Made by a program: the position numbers and the translations under genes
Notes under the pieces: model-generated
What the model saw: only the letters and a program-made list of their open reading frames with translations
Told to the model about the DNA's origin: nothing
The model's database searches: none
Part shown: positions 1-11,111 of the stretch, in pieces
Layout of the letters: every line of letters begins with the position of its first letter
Numbering within the stretch: the first letter of the stretch is position 1
Assembly: GCA_025093985.1 (NCBI GenBank)
Contig: JACAAK010000001.1
Coordinates: 1,860,001-1,924,000, forward strand
Direction of reading: 5' to 3'
Origin: Calvatia gigantea
Lineage: Eukaryota; Basidiomycota; Agaricomycetes; Agaricales; Lycoperdaceae
DNA length: 64,000 bases

Positions 1-192
1 TCACCATTTTCAATCACGGTCGCAAATGCCATTTCATGAATGTTTATTCTGATGATGAGCACACTGCGATTGGGCTGCTCTATGAGAAGTGCAATTCGTT
101 ACCCCAGATGCACTACATGGGAGGCAATTTCAATTGCCATTCATGTGAGTGGGATGATAATGTTTTGCATCACCACTGACCCGCCCAGCAGC
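1..192 (+). pseudogene. LINE ORF2 endonuclease fragment
   Basis: This is a scrap of the AP-like endonuclease domain of LINE ORF2, matching about residues 125-187 of the intact copies at 42272-46174 and 55027-58929. In the matching frame it reads TIFNHGRK, then YSDDEHTAI, then YMGGNFNCH. The catalytic GDFN motif has become GNFN (Asp to Asn), and a CGA codon has become TGA near 177-179, so it cannot be functional. It runs off the left edge of the window and is cut on the right by the poly(T) of the next element. Confidence 0.85.
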
Positions 193-568
193 TTTTTTTT
201 TTTTTTTTTTTTAAATCAAGGCTTGTACCAATTTATAATGTGGTGCCCGATTGCAGTCCACGTGTAGCAAAGTACAAAGACCCTAACTACATTGTTCAAT
301 GAGTTAAGAGTAATCTACCTTTCACAAACAGCCCAACCCAGCCCAAGCCATTCAGCCCAGCCCAAACCAAGCCACCCCCTACTGAATAAACTACCCTGGT
401 CACCTGAAATGCCCATCACACTGAGGAAGACCCAGTTGCCCAGGTCTTGTGGTGTACACCCAGTGACACACTGTTGCATTGCAACAGTGCCCTGATCATC
501 CCTCCAGAGGCAGACCCAGTGGCAATGGCAGCCGAGTGCCCTAAAGGGGACAGGTGCAGTTAGGAGAG
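193..568 (-). mobile_element. LINE 3'UTR fragment with poly(A) tail
   Basis: Poly(T) at 193-212 is the complement of a poly(A) tail, followed by the family's conserved 3' end (reverse complement AAATCAAGGCTTG, where most copies have AAATCATGGCTTG). Only about 360 nt of 3'UTR are present. It ends near 568 at an abrupt, inverted junction with a plus-strand LINE, and no target-site duplication is visible. It contains no coding sequence. Confidence 0.85.
469..489 (-). other. 3'UTR hairpin, variant 1
   Basis: CACTGTTGCA (469-478) pairs perfectly with TGCAACAGTG (480-489). It occupies the same 3'UTR position as the GC-rich hairpin of young copies, but with a different stem sequence that is still paired. 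Confidence 0.7.
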
Positions 569-2166
569 CCAGGAGGTACTTGGGCTTCTACTTCGACCGT
601 GCCCTGACTTTCAAAGAGCACGTTCGTTACTACTCCACCAAAGCTCTGTCTATAGTGAAAGCCATGAAGATGCTTGGTAACTCTACGAGGGGCTTGCGGC
701 CTATGCAGAAGCACCTCTTATATCGGTCGTGTGTCGTTCCTATTGCGACGTACAGCTTCAAACTTTGGTTCTTCAAGGGGTTCCGCTGTAAGGCAGCCCT
801 TAAGAGTCTTAACGTCATGCAGCGATGGGCAGCCCTGTGGATTACGGGGGCATTCCAGACTGCTCCTACAGGGGCTGCGGAGTCTTTTGCAGGCCTCATA
901 CCTATTCAGCTTCATATACAGAAGCTTGCTGTCAGGTTGGACTACAGGATCAAGACCCTGTCACCTAACCACCCTCTTAAGGCTCTTATGAGCCCTGAAT
1001 ATTCTGGGTCTGCTAAGTTGCATGCTCGATCTGTCAGTCTTATGTCCCCTGCCATCTGCAGAAAGACTAAAGGCTCTCTACTCCAGGCTGATGCCAACCT
1101 GGTTAACCTTGTCGAGGAATTTGAGCCCATGGCTTCAATTAACCGACTGGGATACCACCTTATGGACTGCTACCCTGACCAGGTGTCATTCATGAAGGTG
1201 AAGCTCAATGTGGAGGGTAACACTGACCCCGAGCATATGTATGCTCTTGATGCGTGCCTTTGGGAGTGCAGGGAGGATCTCGGGATTGTTCATATGGCGA
1301 CAGATGCAAGTCTGCCGCTTCATGGCAAGTTCCAGGCAGTCTCATCTGCCCACGTCTATCGCCAACGTAAGTGTCTCCAGGAGATCACTCGCGTGGCAGG
1401 CCGAGTTACAGCACCTAATGCTGAGCTCATGGCCATTGTGCTTGGCGTTCATTTTGCCCTCAAGCAGGATGATGTCAGGCTTATACGCGTTTTCACTGAT
1501 TCTATTGCATCAGCAAAGCTCGCAGTTGATCCATCTACACATTCCGGGCAGATGTTGTCCCAAGGGGTGTATGTGGTGCTTAAACAATGGCTCTCTGGGG
1601 ATCCCCGGAGAGGCATTGAATTCCTCGCTGTCCCTTCTTCCGAGAAGTGGGAGTTTCACCATGCTGTCTACCGACATGTCACCTCATTCCCTCAGGTCGC
1701 TTATGGCCTGAGGCCATTCACTTCTATTGCCCGCCTGCGCAAAGAGGTGGTCGACGATGTTCTGGAGTCATGGTGTCAGCTGTACTCCACCTCTTCTTAC
1801 AAGGGGCGTAGCAATATGGATCTTGCCTCCGGGGCGGATCCATCTATTCTGGGGAAGCCGACCTATCTTTCTGGTGGGCCCTGGCTCCCTCATGTTAGCG
1901 GCTCTAACTTGCTATGTGTGAGGGCCATGCGTGCTGTCACAGGTCATGCTCCGATTGGGTCGTACCGCATATGATTCTTTCCTAATGAAAGCGTTGGCTA
2001 TTCGTGTGGTGCCGCTCTCCAGGGGCGCTATCACATATTTGTCAGGTGCCCCAACCACAAGAGGGAACTTGACAGACCTCCTCAGACCATTCATGAGCTG
2101 ATTGACTTCCTGAATACAAACCCAGGGGCTTTTGCGTTCAGACTAGATGATGCTGGGATCGGTTGA
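569..2166 (+). pseudogene. LINE ORF2, RT thumb to RNase H and C-terminus (broken)
   Basis: This encodes the C-terminal part of ORF2. The frame is open at 580-1974 and shows RNase H motifs ATDAS, AELMAI and FTDS. It is interrupted by TGA at 1972-1974, where intact copies have CGA or CGG (YRV-RFF), and then continues in frame to the normal stop at 2164-2166. The endonuclease and the RT catalytic YVDD are missing. Many CpG sites are changed to TpG/CpA, so this is an old copy. Confidence 0.88.
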
Positions 2167-2880
2167 GCTGGTGCGCATGGGGGGTCCCTGCAGTGTCACT
2201 GGTCTTCTGGTCTACTGGGTGGAGAAGTTTTAAGGCAACAGGGGTGGGGTCCCTGGGGGGTGCTTCTGGCTTCGGCTGGTAGTGCTCCTTTCCTGGGCCT
2301 GGTCAGGGGCTTTGCAGGGGGCGAAGGCATAAAATAATGGGGGTGGGGTCCCCAGGTGGCAGTGCAGGTTCGTCCTGCTCAGCTGCTTTCTTGGGCGCCG
2401 TCTAGGTGGTGCTTCAAGTTGTTACCCTGCCTGCTGAGTTGCTCTAAATCGGGACTGGGCTGATACCCTTTCACCTGGGAAGTTGGGAGTAAGGCAGCTC
2501 CAAGCGGGGGCTCCTTGCACTGGCTCTCCTGACTACACCTGTCCCCCTGAGGGCATTCGGCCACTGTTGTCACTGAGTCTGCCTCTTGAGGGATGATCAG
2601 GGCACCATCATGCTGTGATGGTGCGTCACTGGGTGTACACCACAAGACCTGGGCAACTGGGTCTTCCTCAGTGTGATGGGCATTTTGGGTGACTGGAGTA
2701 GTTTATTCAGTAGGGGGCAGCTTGGGTCGGGCTGGGCTAGGTGGCTTGGGCTGGGTTGGGCTGTTTTTTGAAAGGTAGATTACTCTTAACTCATTGGACA
2801 GTGTAGTTAGGGTCTTTGTACTTTGCTACACGCAGACTGTGATCAGGCACCACATTACAAATTGGTGCAAGCCATGATTT
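1579..2880 (+). repeat. 1.3-kb duplicated segment, copy 1
   Basis: This segment is repeated almost base for base at 4595-5896 (constant offset 3016). The only difference I noticed is GGTCGGGC versus GGTCAGGC near 2734/5750. Both share the same decayed bases and the same nonsense TGA, so the duplication is younger than the decay. Confidence 0.85.
2602..2624 (+). other. LINE 3'UTR hairpin, variant 2
   Basis: GCACCATCA (2602-2610) and TGATGGTGC (2616-2624) form a perfect 9-bp stem with a 5-nt loop. It is present again at 5618-5640 in the duplicated segment. Confidence 0.75.
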
Positions 2881-3948
2881 AATGGGCCAGCCGTGACATT
2901 GTCGGGGCGCTTGGACTTGTCTTGTACTGAGGGTTCAGCCTCACGAGCCATGGCTACGACTCGCTTGGGTTCAAGCTCTGGGAATGACTGTGCAATGCGC
3001 ACTGCCATAACCACAGGGATTTGGGCAGACTTGCCCTTGCCAGAGGAAGAGAGCATCTGCACATACGAGGACGGTGTTACCTTCTTCTTCTTGGTGATAT
3101 TAAGAGGGTGTACAGGACCGGGTTGGACCTGGGCGCTTCTCCGCTGTTGTTGCAGGGCAAGGCGTAGAGCCTCCCATGTCAGCATTAACATCGCCTGAGC
3201 CAGATGGCCAGGGCGGAGGAGTAGCTCTCCTGGCTGGCAGGGGTTGAGCGTAGCGAGAGGCAATGTTGGCCACAGCGTGACCTCCAAGCCAACTCGGATT
3301 GGATTGACCGGTTGGAGAGCGATCCAACCAGCCGTTGTTAGCCAGGGACTGGACAAACACCAAGGTGGCGCCCAGAACCACTGTGGTAGATTCCGCGTTA
3401 AGCGGCATAGCATGCATGGACCTGAACCAGGAGGCCAGGTTGTGCAGGGACTCGGCTGCGCCTTGGATGTCCACAGCGAGGTGTTCTTCGTCACCTGCCA
3501 ACGCTGCTACGGATGGAGCATACTCCAACTCGCCGAACGACTCCACTGACATATCTCTGCCAGCGGAGCTCCCAGGGGGATCAGTGACGATCGCAGAGGC
3601 AGCAGCCCCAGGGGCCACCACCTCGTCATCGTCATCATCGAAGGGGTCCGCCATCTCCATTGGCGCTGGAGAGGGGGAAGTTGCACGAGAGGGAGCGTAG
3701 GACTGAGGTTGGGCGGTTCCACTCAAGGAAGCTGTTGACAGCGGCTGTGCCGTGATCAGGATGGCGGCGTATCGTTGGCGCATGCCCTCCCCAGAGGATG
3801 CCTGGGTCAAGGCACAGGTTTGGTAGCAGGGCTGTGGCTGCTGGGAGCCCACACCCAGAATACGAGCGATCGGGTCAGGGGACGATTGCGGCAGGACCGG
3901 GTTGTCAGCCCATAGGTTGTTAGATGAGCTGGGTGGCCTGCGGCTCAT
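2881..3948 (-). pseudogene. LINE ORF1 (gag-like), N-terminal part, broken
   Basis: It starts MSRRPPSSSNN, like the intact 701-codon ORF1 at 58926-61031. The Pro/Ser-rich N-terminus, the acidic DDDDDE stretch and the GGHAVANIASRYA segment are recognisable. Near 3162 roughly 130 nt are missing compared with LINE-E. The breakpoints fall on short GGCG repeats, which suggests slippage or short-repeat recombination, and the deletion shifts the frame. The C-terminal zinc knuckles are absent. Confidence 0.85.
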
Positions 3949-4075
3949 ACCAGCGAGTAGATCAGCAACTAGGGACGTGCCCTAGCCAAGCGTTGGAGTT
4001 GTGGTGTATTCGATGCAACTAGACTACAGTAACCACCCCATTGATGGTGGTGGTTGCTGGAAAAGGAAGGTGCAG
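2881..4075 (-). mobile_element. LINE 5' end: 5'UTR plus part of ORF1
   Basis: Reading leftwards, the element begins at 4075, has a 127-nt 5'UTR (3949-4075), then ORF1 from 3948. The sequence matches LINE-E up to exactly the same outermost base (61158 there), so this base is the element's true 5' end. The 3' side is cut at 2881 against another LINE's 3' end. Confidence 0.85.
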
Positions 4076-4590
4076 ACTTGTCATGCTCAAGTACCAAGGC
4101 AAAGTGCTCAAAGAGCCTGAATATAATACCATATGCCTTCTTAAGAGCCACAAGGTTGGAACCCCAGTCCTTAGACTGGGCAATGATGGTACCATCATCA
4201 ACATATGACAGAAGGGTCGTCCCTAAGTGAGACACTTCCCTGTCGAAAAGCCACATCAGCAGAGCTATGTATAAGGCTGACAGGACGGGGGAGAGGGCAG
4301 AGCCCTGCCCTACCCCCACATCCGACAGAAACAGCTCAGACTTGAAAGAATCCCAGCAATACTGGGTCTTCTGTCCTACCAGGTAGTGTGCAAAGAACTC
4401 GACCAACTCAGGGGCGAATCCTTGCTTGCGGAGTATTGCAACCAGCATGTCATGGTGCAATGAGGGGAAGAACTGCGCTATGTCAAATGCCACAATGCTA
4501 GTCCTAAGGCCCTTAGCCCAACCCGCTCTTACAATGTGGGTCAGCATCAGGCCAGCATCTTCAGTGGACCATTGGATCCTCCGAGTGATT
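4076..4590 (-). pseudogene. LINE ORF2 reverse-transcriptase core fragment
   Basis: It carries RT core motifs: the conserved FDIAQFFPSLHHDML block, GVGQGSALSPVLSAL and the catalytic LLSYVDDGT. The fragment is joined on its right to the 5' end of the ORF1 copy at 4075, and on its left near 4590 to an inverted LINE. Small deletions near 4577-4590 mark the latter junction. It has no start or stop of its own. Confidence 0.82.
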
Positions 4591-5920
4591 GGTGCTTAAA
4601 CAATGGCTCTCTGGGGATCCCCGGAGAGGCATTGAATTCCTCGCTGTCCCTTCTTCCGAGAAGTGGGAGTTTCACCATGCTGTCTACCGACATGTCACCT
4701 CATTCCCTCAGGTCGCTTATGGCCTGAGGCCATTCACTTCTATTGCCCGCCTGCGCAAAGAGGTGGTCGACGATGTTCTGGAGTCATGGTGTCAGCTGTA
4801 CTCCACCTCTTCTTACAAGGGGCGTAGCAATATGGATCTTGCCTCCGGGGCGGATCCATCTATTCTGGGGAAGCCGACCTATCTTTCTGGTGGGCCCTGG
4901 CTCCCTCATGTTAGCGGCTCTAACTTGCTATGTGTGAGGGCCATGCGTGCTGTCACAGGTCATGCTCCGATTGGGTCGTACCGCATATGATTCTTTCCTA
5001 ATGAAAGCGTTGGCTATTCGTGTGGTGCCGCTCTCCAGGGGCGCTATCACATATTTGTCAGGTGCCCCAACCACAAGAGGGAACTTGACAGACCTCCTCA
5101 GACCATTCATGAGCTGATTGACTTCCTGAATACAAACCCAGGGGCTTTTGCGTTCAGACTAGATGATGCTGGGATCGGTTGAGCTGGTGCGCATGGGGGG
5201 TCCCTGCAGTGTCACTGGTCTTCTGGTCTACTGGGTGGAGAAGTTTTAAGGCAACAGGGGTGGGGTCCCTGGGGGGTGCTTCTGGCTTCGGCTGGTAGTG
5301 CTCCTTTCCTGGGCCTGGTCAGGGGCTTTGCAGGGGGCGAAGGCATAAAATAATGGGGGTGGGGTCCCCAGGTGGCAGTGCAGGTTCGTCCTGCTCAGCT
5401 GCTTTCTTGGGCGCCGTCTAGGTGGTGCTTCAAGTTGTTACCCTGCCTGCTGAGTTGCTCTAAATCGGGACTGGGCTGATACCCTTTCACCTGGGAAGTT
5501 GGGAGTAAGGCAGCTCCAAGCGGGGGCTCCTTGCACTGGCTCTCCTGACTACACCTGTCCCCCTGAGGGCATTCGGCCACTGTTGTCACTGAGTCTGCCT
5601 CTTGAGGGATGATCAGGGCACCATCATGCTGTGATGGTGCGTCACTGGGTGTACACCACAAGACCTGGGCAACTGGGTCTTCCTCAGTGTGATGGGCATT
5701 TTGGGTGACTGGAGTAGTTTATTCAGTAGGGGGCAGCTTGGGTCAGGCTGGGCTAGGTGGCTTGGGCTGGGTTGGGCTGTTTTTTGAAAGGTAGATTACT
5801 CTTAACTCATTGGACAGTGTAGTTAGGGTCTTTGTACTTTGCTACACGCAGACTGTGATCAGGCACCACATTACAAATTGGTGCAAGCCATGATTTAAAA
5901 AAAAAAAAAAAAAAAAAAAA
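4591..5920 (+). mobile_element. 5'-truncated LINE (duplicated segment, copy 2) with poly(A)
   Basis: ORF2 C-terminus (4591-5182, with the same internal TGA as copy 1), 3'UTR (5183-5896) and a poly(A) tract to 5920. It abuts copia RT sequence at 5921 (GGATGACTCTGCC). No matching duplication lies on its left side, so the left half of the copia target has been lost. Confidence 0.88.
4595..5896 (+). repeat. 1.3-kb duplicated segment, copy 2
   Basis: Near-identical to 1579-2880. This copy retains the poly(A) tail that copy 1 lacks. Confidence 0.85.
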
Positions 5921-6857
5921 GGATGACTCTGCCATGAACTCAGCTGTCCAGGAACTATCTAAACACTTCAAACTGCGAGATCTTGGTGCTACAAACTGGT
6001 TACTGGCTGTACAGGTGAAGCAGGATGCTCCAAATCGCTCTATTTCACTCTTCCAGGCTCAGTATGTCAGGGAACTGCTAGAGCGCTTCAAAATGGACGA
6101 TTGTAACACTGTGAAGACCCCTCTACCACCAGGACTTGAGCTCTCTGATGACCAGCCTACCCCTGAGGAGCAAGAAGCCATGAAATCCATTCCCTATCTC
6201 TCTGCTGTGGGTTCCCTGCAGTATCTTGCCACCATGACTCATCCAGATATTGCTTACTCTGTGTCCTACCTTGGGAGGTTCAATCACAACCCATCTCCGA
6301 GGCACTGGGCTGCTGTAAAGCACTTATTTCGCTATCTGAAGGGAACTATTGAGTACAAGCTTGTCTACAAGGGTAATGACAACCCAGAGCTATTCCAGAC
6401 CTTCTCTAATACTTCCCATGGCTCCTACAAGGCCACAGGACGTGCTACAGGTGGTTATGTGACTCTAGTGAGTGGTGGGGCTGTAGGATGGTGCTCAAAG
6501 TGCCAGCCTTTTGTGACTCTGTCCTCTACCGAGGCTGAGTATGTTGCTGCAGTTGAGGGTGGCAAGGAGATCATGTAGATGAGGAATATCCTGACAGAGT
6601 TTGGCTATCCCCCTTTCCTTTCCTCAACACTCTACATTGACAACAAGTCAGGAATCTGCATGGCAAAGAACCCAGAGCACCATGGACGGATGAAGCACCT
6701 GGACTTGAGGTTTTTCTGGCTTCGAGATGCTGTTGCTGATAAAGTGATCAATCCAGTGTATGTGTCCACTGACCAACAACTTGCTGATATCCTCACAAAG
6801 GCTGTATACCCCAAAACTGTGAACTTTGCTGTTCCCTTGCTTGGACTCACTCTGTGA
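5921..6857 (+). pseudogene. Ty1/copia pol 3' part (RT end and RNase H)
   Basis: This matches the C-terminal third of the copia polyprotein at 34549-38348: YLSAVGSLQYLATMTHPDIAYS, then STEAEYVAAVEGG, the RNase H segment IDNKSGI, and the terminal DILTKAV. It is broken by TAG at 6576-6578, where the other copy has TGG. The RNase H motif SDASHGS has become SNTSHGS. The element is truncated on the left by a LINE poly(A), so no gag, protease, integrase or RT active site remains. Confidence 0.9.
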
Positions 6858-6885
6858 TAACTCCCCTCTCCATAGACTGCTTAGA

Positions 6886-7189
6886 TCAGGGGGGTGTGTT
6901 AGATGTGGTCTCATCAGTCCTATAGATAGATTGGGACTTATCACTGACGGAGTTTTAGTCAGGTGATGAGTCACATGACACAGGTGGACTTGTAGCTTCC
7001 TGTAGACGCTTTGAGAGCCTTTAGTCTCTTACAGTTGTCCACAGGTGAGCAAAGTATTGCAACTTCATTATTTAGTCTCTTACAGTTGTCCACAGTAATT
7101 GTGGATTTCCTCCTTTAATATTAATCCAATAGACTTCATTCCACTACTGTTAGGACCATCTCAACGTCCCCCACACGCACCTTTTTACA
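6886..7189 (+). repeat. Copia 3' LTR with polypurine tract
   Basis: The polypurine tract AGGGGGG lies just before the LTR. The LTR runs 6897-7189 (293 bp), starting TGTTAGATG and ending TTTTTACA. It includes two copies of a 22-bp repeat (7023-7044 and 7074-7095), the first followed by GTGAG. The right flank is LINE-C 3'UTR. Confidence 0.9.
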
Positions 7190-7281
7190 CCCCTACTTAC
7201 TAAGTCCCCCGGTTTCCCAAAATGCCCATCATACTGAGGAAGACCCAGTTGCCCAGGTTTTGTGGTGTACACCTAGTGACG

Positions 7282-7302
7282 CATTGCCATGGAGTGGCAG
7301 TG
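7282..7302 (-). other. LINE 3'UTR hairpin, variant 3
   Basis: On the sense strand, CACTGCCA and TGGCAATG pair around a 5-nt loop with a single C/A mismatch at the third pair. Young copies have a mismatch at the same place, but a C-G pair where this copy has T-A. Confidence 0.6.
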
Positions 7303-7738
7303 TCCTGATTATCTCTCAAGAGGTAGACCCAGCAGCAGTAGCAGCCAAGTACCCTCGGGGGAACAAGTGTAGTCAAGAGAGCCAGTGCAAGGAGCCCCCA
7401 CTTGGAGCCGCCTTACCCCCAACTTCCCAGATGAAAGGGTATCAGCCCAACCCCGATCCAGAGCAGCCCAGCAGGCAGGATAGCAACTCGAAGTGTCGCC
7501 TAGATGGCGCCCAAGAAAGTAGCTTAGCAGGACGAACCTGCACCGCCACCCGGGGACCCCACCCCCATTTTTTAAAGTCTTTGCCCCCCACGAAGCCCCT
7601 GACCAGGCCTAGGAAAGGAGCACCACCAGCTGAAGCCAGAAGCACCCCCTAGGGACCCCACCCCTATTGCCTTAAGACTTCTTTACCCAGTAGGCCAGAA
7701 GACCAGTGACACTGCAGGGACCCCCCACGCACACCAGC

Positions 7739-9758
7739 TCAGCCAATTCCAGCATCATCTGGTTTGAATGCAAAAGCCCCTGGGTTTGTGTTCAGGAAGT
7801 CAATCAGCTCACGAATGGTCTGAGGAGGTCTGTCAAGTTCCCTTTTGTGGTTGGGACACCTGACGAATATGTGATAGTGCCCCTCAAGAGTGGCACCACA
7901 CGAACAGCCAACGCTTTCATTAGGAAAGAATCGTACTCGGTACGACCCAATCGGAGCATGACCTGTAACGGCACACATGGCCCTCGCACATAGCGAGTTA
8001 GAACCGCTAACGTGAGGGAGCCAAGGCCCACCAGAAAGGTAGGTCGGCTTTCCCAGAATAGATGGATCCACCCCGGAGGCAAGATCCATGTTGCTATGCC
8101 CCTTGTAAGAAGAGGTGGAGTACAGCTGACGCCATGACTCCAGAACATCGTCGACCACCTCTTTGTGCAGGCGGGCAATAGAAGTGAACAGCCTCAGGCC
8201 ATAAGCGACCTGAGGGAACAAGGTGATATGCTGGTGAACAGCATGGTGGAACTCCCACTTCTCAGAGGAAGGGACAGCAAGGAATTCAATGCCCCTCTGG
8301 GGATCCCCAGAGAGCCACTGTTTAAGCGCCACATACACGCCCTGGGACAGCATCTGCCCGGAGTGCGTGGACGGATCAACTGCAAGCTTCGCCGATGCAA
8401 TAGAATCGGTGAAGACATGTATGAGCCTGACGTCATCCTGCTTGAGGGCAAAATGAACACCAAGTGCAATGGCCATGAGCTCAGCATCAGGTGCTGTAAC
8501 TTGGCCTGCCATGCGAGTGATCTCCTGGAGACACTCACGTCGGTGATAAACATGGGCAGATGAAACTGCCTGGAACTTGCCATGAAGTGGAAGACTTGCG
8601 TCCATCGCCATGTGGACAATCCTGAGATCCTCCCTGCACTCCCTAAGGTGCATGTCGAGAGCATACATATGCGCGGGGTCGGTATTACCCTCTGCATTGA
8701 GCTTTACCTCCATGAACGACACCTGGTCAGGGTGGCAGTCCATTAGGCAGTATCTGGGCCGATTAATTGAAGCCATAGGCTCAAACTCCTCAACGAGGTT
8801 CACCAGGTTGGAATCAGCCTGGATTAAGGAGCCTTTAGTCTTCTTGCGAGTTGCAGGAGACATAAGACCAATAGAGCAAGTATGCAAATTAGCAGACCCA
8901 GAATACTCAGGGCTCATAAGGGCCCTGAGCGGATGATTAGGTGACAGGGTCTTAATCCTGTAATCCGACCTGACAGCAAGCTTCTGTATATGAAGCTGGA
9001 TGGGCATGAGACCCGTGAATGACTCCACAGCCCCGGTAGGAGCAGTCCGGAATGCACCTGTAATCCACAGGGCCGCCCGTCTTTGCATGACATTCAGGCT
9101 CTTAAGGGCCACCTTACAGCAGGAGCCCTTGAAGAACCAGAGTTTGAAGCCGTATGTTATGATAGGGATGACACACAACTGGTAGAGGAGGCACTTCTGC
9201 ATAGGCTGCAAGCCCCTCGTCGAGTTACCAAGCATTTTCATGGCTTTCACTGTAGACAGTGCTTTGGTAGAATAATAGCGAACATGCTCCTTGAAAGTAA
9301 GGGCACGGTCGAAGTAGAAACCCAAATACCTCCAATAGGGCTTGGGCTGAAGTGGTGTATCACCAGTGAATGGGGCAAAGCCCAGGTCTATCGGTGGATT
9401 ATCATCCCCATGTTTACGGGAGAAGTGAAAAACCTCAGACTTGTCGTGTTCAAGTACCAAGGCGAAGCACTCAAAGAGCCTGAATATAATGCCATATGCC
9501 TCCTTAAGAGCCACAAGGTTGGACTTCCAGTCCTTAGACTGGGCAATGATGGTGCCATCATCAACATATGACAGAAGGGTCATCCCCAAGCGGGACGCCT
9601 CCCTGTCGAAAAGCCACATAAGCGGAGCTATGTACAAGGCTGAGAGGATGGGGGAAAGGGCAGAACCCTGCCCTACCCCTACATCCGACAGAAACAGCTC
9701 GGACTTGAAAGAGTCCCAGCAATACTGGGTCTTCCGTCCTACCAAGTAGTGCGCAAAG
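7739..9758 (-). pseudogene. LINE-C ORF2, RT core to C-terminus
   Basis: The frame is open from the solo LTR at 9758 to the stop at 7739. It carries the RT motifs QGSALSPILSALYIAPL and LLSYVDDGT, then RNase H (MDASLPLHG, AELMAI, FTDS) and the C-terminal CSCGATLEGHYHIFVRC zinc-like motif. The first RNase H acidic residue lies in AMDAS instead of ATDAS but keeps the Asp. The gene is cut on its 5' side by the LTR, although the reading frame survives, so this part of LINE-C was broken mainly by insertion and not by decay. Confidence 0.88.
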
Positions 9759-10149
9759 TGTTGAAGGGAGCGCGTAGGGGAATGTCTGGTGGTCCTAACA
9801 CTGAAGAAACAACGCGACTTGATAGGGAGAATCTCAAGAAAAACATGTTTTATTGAACACCAGTCCTGTGGACTGTTGTAAGAGGCTGAGTACAAAACAG
9901 AAAATTGTCCTACTCACCTGTGGACTGTTGTAAGAGGCTAAAGAGCCAGAAAGCGTCCACAGGTGTTCTAACTAAGTTCAACCATCATGTGACCAAGTCA
10001 CATGATCACAAAAGCATCCATTGTGGCTCTAAGTCCACATCTCTATGTACAAGTCCATATCTCCTTGAACAACTCCACAAGTGTCCTACCAAACCTTGGA
10101 GCCCTGACTCAGGAGAGTCCATCTAACACTGTCTGGAGCACTCCTGACA
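9759..10149 (-). mobile_element. Solo LTR, copia-like family 3
   Basis: A 391-bp insertion starting TGTTGAAGG and ending CTGACA, flanked by the 5-bp duplication caaag (9754-9758 and 10150-10154) within the LINE-C RT. In sense orientation (minus) it contains two 22-bp direct repeats (9918-9939 and 9866-9887). The first is followed by GTGAGTAG and the second by a CAATAAAAC polyadenylation-like signal. It is related in plan, not in detail, to the copia LTR at 32521. No internal region remains, consistent with LTR-LTR recombination. Confidence 0.82.
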
Positions 10150-10206
10150 CAAAGAACTCGACCAACTCAGGGGCAAATCCTTGCTTGCGAAGTATTGCAA
10201 CCAGCA
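10150..10206 (-). pseudogene. LINE-C ORF2, RT sliver
   Basis: A 57-nt RT piece of LINE-C (encoding around EFFAHYL and upstream) between two solo LTRs. It begins with the caaag duplication and ends with the cagca duplication. Confidence 0.8.
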
Positions 10207-10832
10207 TGTTACGAACTTACCACACCCCTGGACTCTCCGAACTAACGTATTAACCTTCCTTGCAGACTTTCCATTCTTTCCTCTGTATACCCCGGTCTGT
10301 TCTTTATTTATTTATCACATGTACTTCTACCTTTGCTTCTTATGATTCATTCTGAATCATGTTCCTGTTTCACCTTCATCTTTTCCCATCATTGTACTTC
10401 TCTTTACCTGACTCTATCTTCTTATGACTCGTACTCGTTCTTCTATTCATTTCACCTATCCCTATGATTCCTTAGATTACCAATTAACCCGCAGTAGTTC
10501 TCATTGACTCATATCTACTTACTACATAATCTCTCATCTCCTATTCGCAGCTAGTATATAAACCTTAAGTAGTACTTTGTATTACTTCAGGTTATTCTAG
10601 TAACAAGCTTCCTTATCTTCGCTTGTCTGCTACAAGGCTAACAACCTTAGGGACTGCAGTGACACTTAACTCGGACTTCTCAGGCAAGTGTGAGCTTCTA
10701 CTCGAGGGAGCAATCTGAAGCCTGCACAGAAGTCATTGAGACTTGTCGAATACTCCTGGGCTATAGCGTTGAACCTCTCCCTGAGTGGAGACGATCCGGG
10801 CCCGGTTGCGAAGTAAGGTAACGCACATAACA
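10207..10832 (+). mobile_element. Solo LTR of the gypsy chromovirus
   Basis: A 626-bp LTR, TGTTACGAAC to CATAACA, flanked by the 5-bp duplication cagca (10202-10206 and 10833-10837). It is close in sequence to the LTRs of the gypsy at 11112-20302 but in the opposite orientation, with 279 bp of LINE-C between them. It contains a TATA box at 10555-10562. No internal sequence remains. Confidence 0.92.
10555..10562 (+). promoter_or_regulatory. LTR TATA box
   Basis: TATATAAA in the U3 side of the gypsy solo LTR, followed by CCTTAAG. The same motif is kept in the full-length element. Confidence 0.55.
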
Positions 10833-11111
10833 CAGCATGTCATGGTACAGTAATGGGAAGAACTGCGCTATGTCAAATGCCACAATGCTAGTCCTGAGGC
10901 CCTTAGCCCAACCCGCTCTTACAATGTGGGTCAGCATCAGGCTAGCATCCTCAGTGGATCGTTGGATCACACCTCTGAGCTGATTAGGGTGAAAGACTCC
11001 AAATTTGACAGAGTCAAACTGGAGTCTAGTTGCGATCATTTTCTCAAACAGCTTACCTAGCATGTTGAGAAGAACTATAGGCCTAAAGGCCTTGGGCGTA
11101 GAGTATGCAGG
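10833..11111 (-). pseudogene. LINE-C ORF2, RT N-terminal piece
   Basis: RT sequence between the gypsy solo LTR and the full gypsy. It encodes AYSTPKAFRPIVLLNMLG, then STEDASLMLTHIV, and FDIAQFFPLLYHDML. It ends with the GCAGG duplication at 11107-11111. Confidence 0.85.

Larger units (their letters stand above)
569..2880 (+). mobile_element. 5'-truncated LINE copy
   Basis: The copy starts inside ORF2, just after the RT catalytic region (GFYFDRALTFKEHV), and runs through RNase H, the stop and the 3'UTR to the conserved terminus GCAAGCCATGATTTA. The terminus is followed directly by an inverted LINE ORF1 fragment instead of a poly(A) tail, so the 3' junction is a rearrangement or deletion. The 3'UTR (2167-2880) has no gene. 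It carries a hairpin at 2602-2624 and a G-rich tract at 2713-2763. Confidence 0.9.

Noticed and set aside
9759..9895. Apparent N-terminal extension of the LINE-C ORF2 fragment.
   Set aside because: It is LTR sequence that is open by chance.
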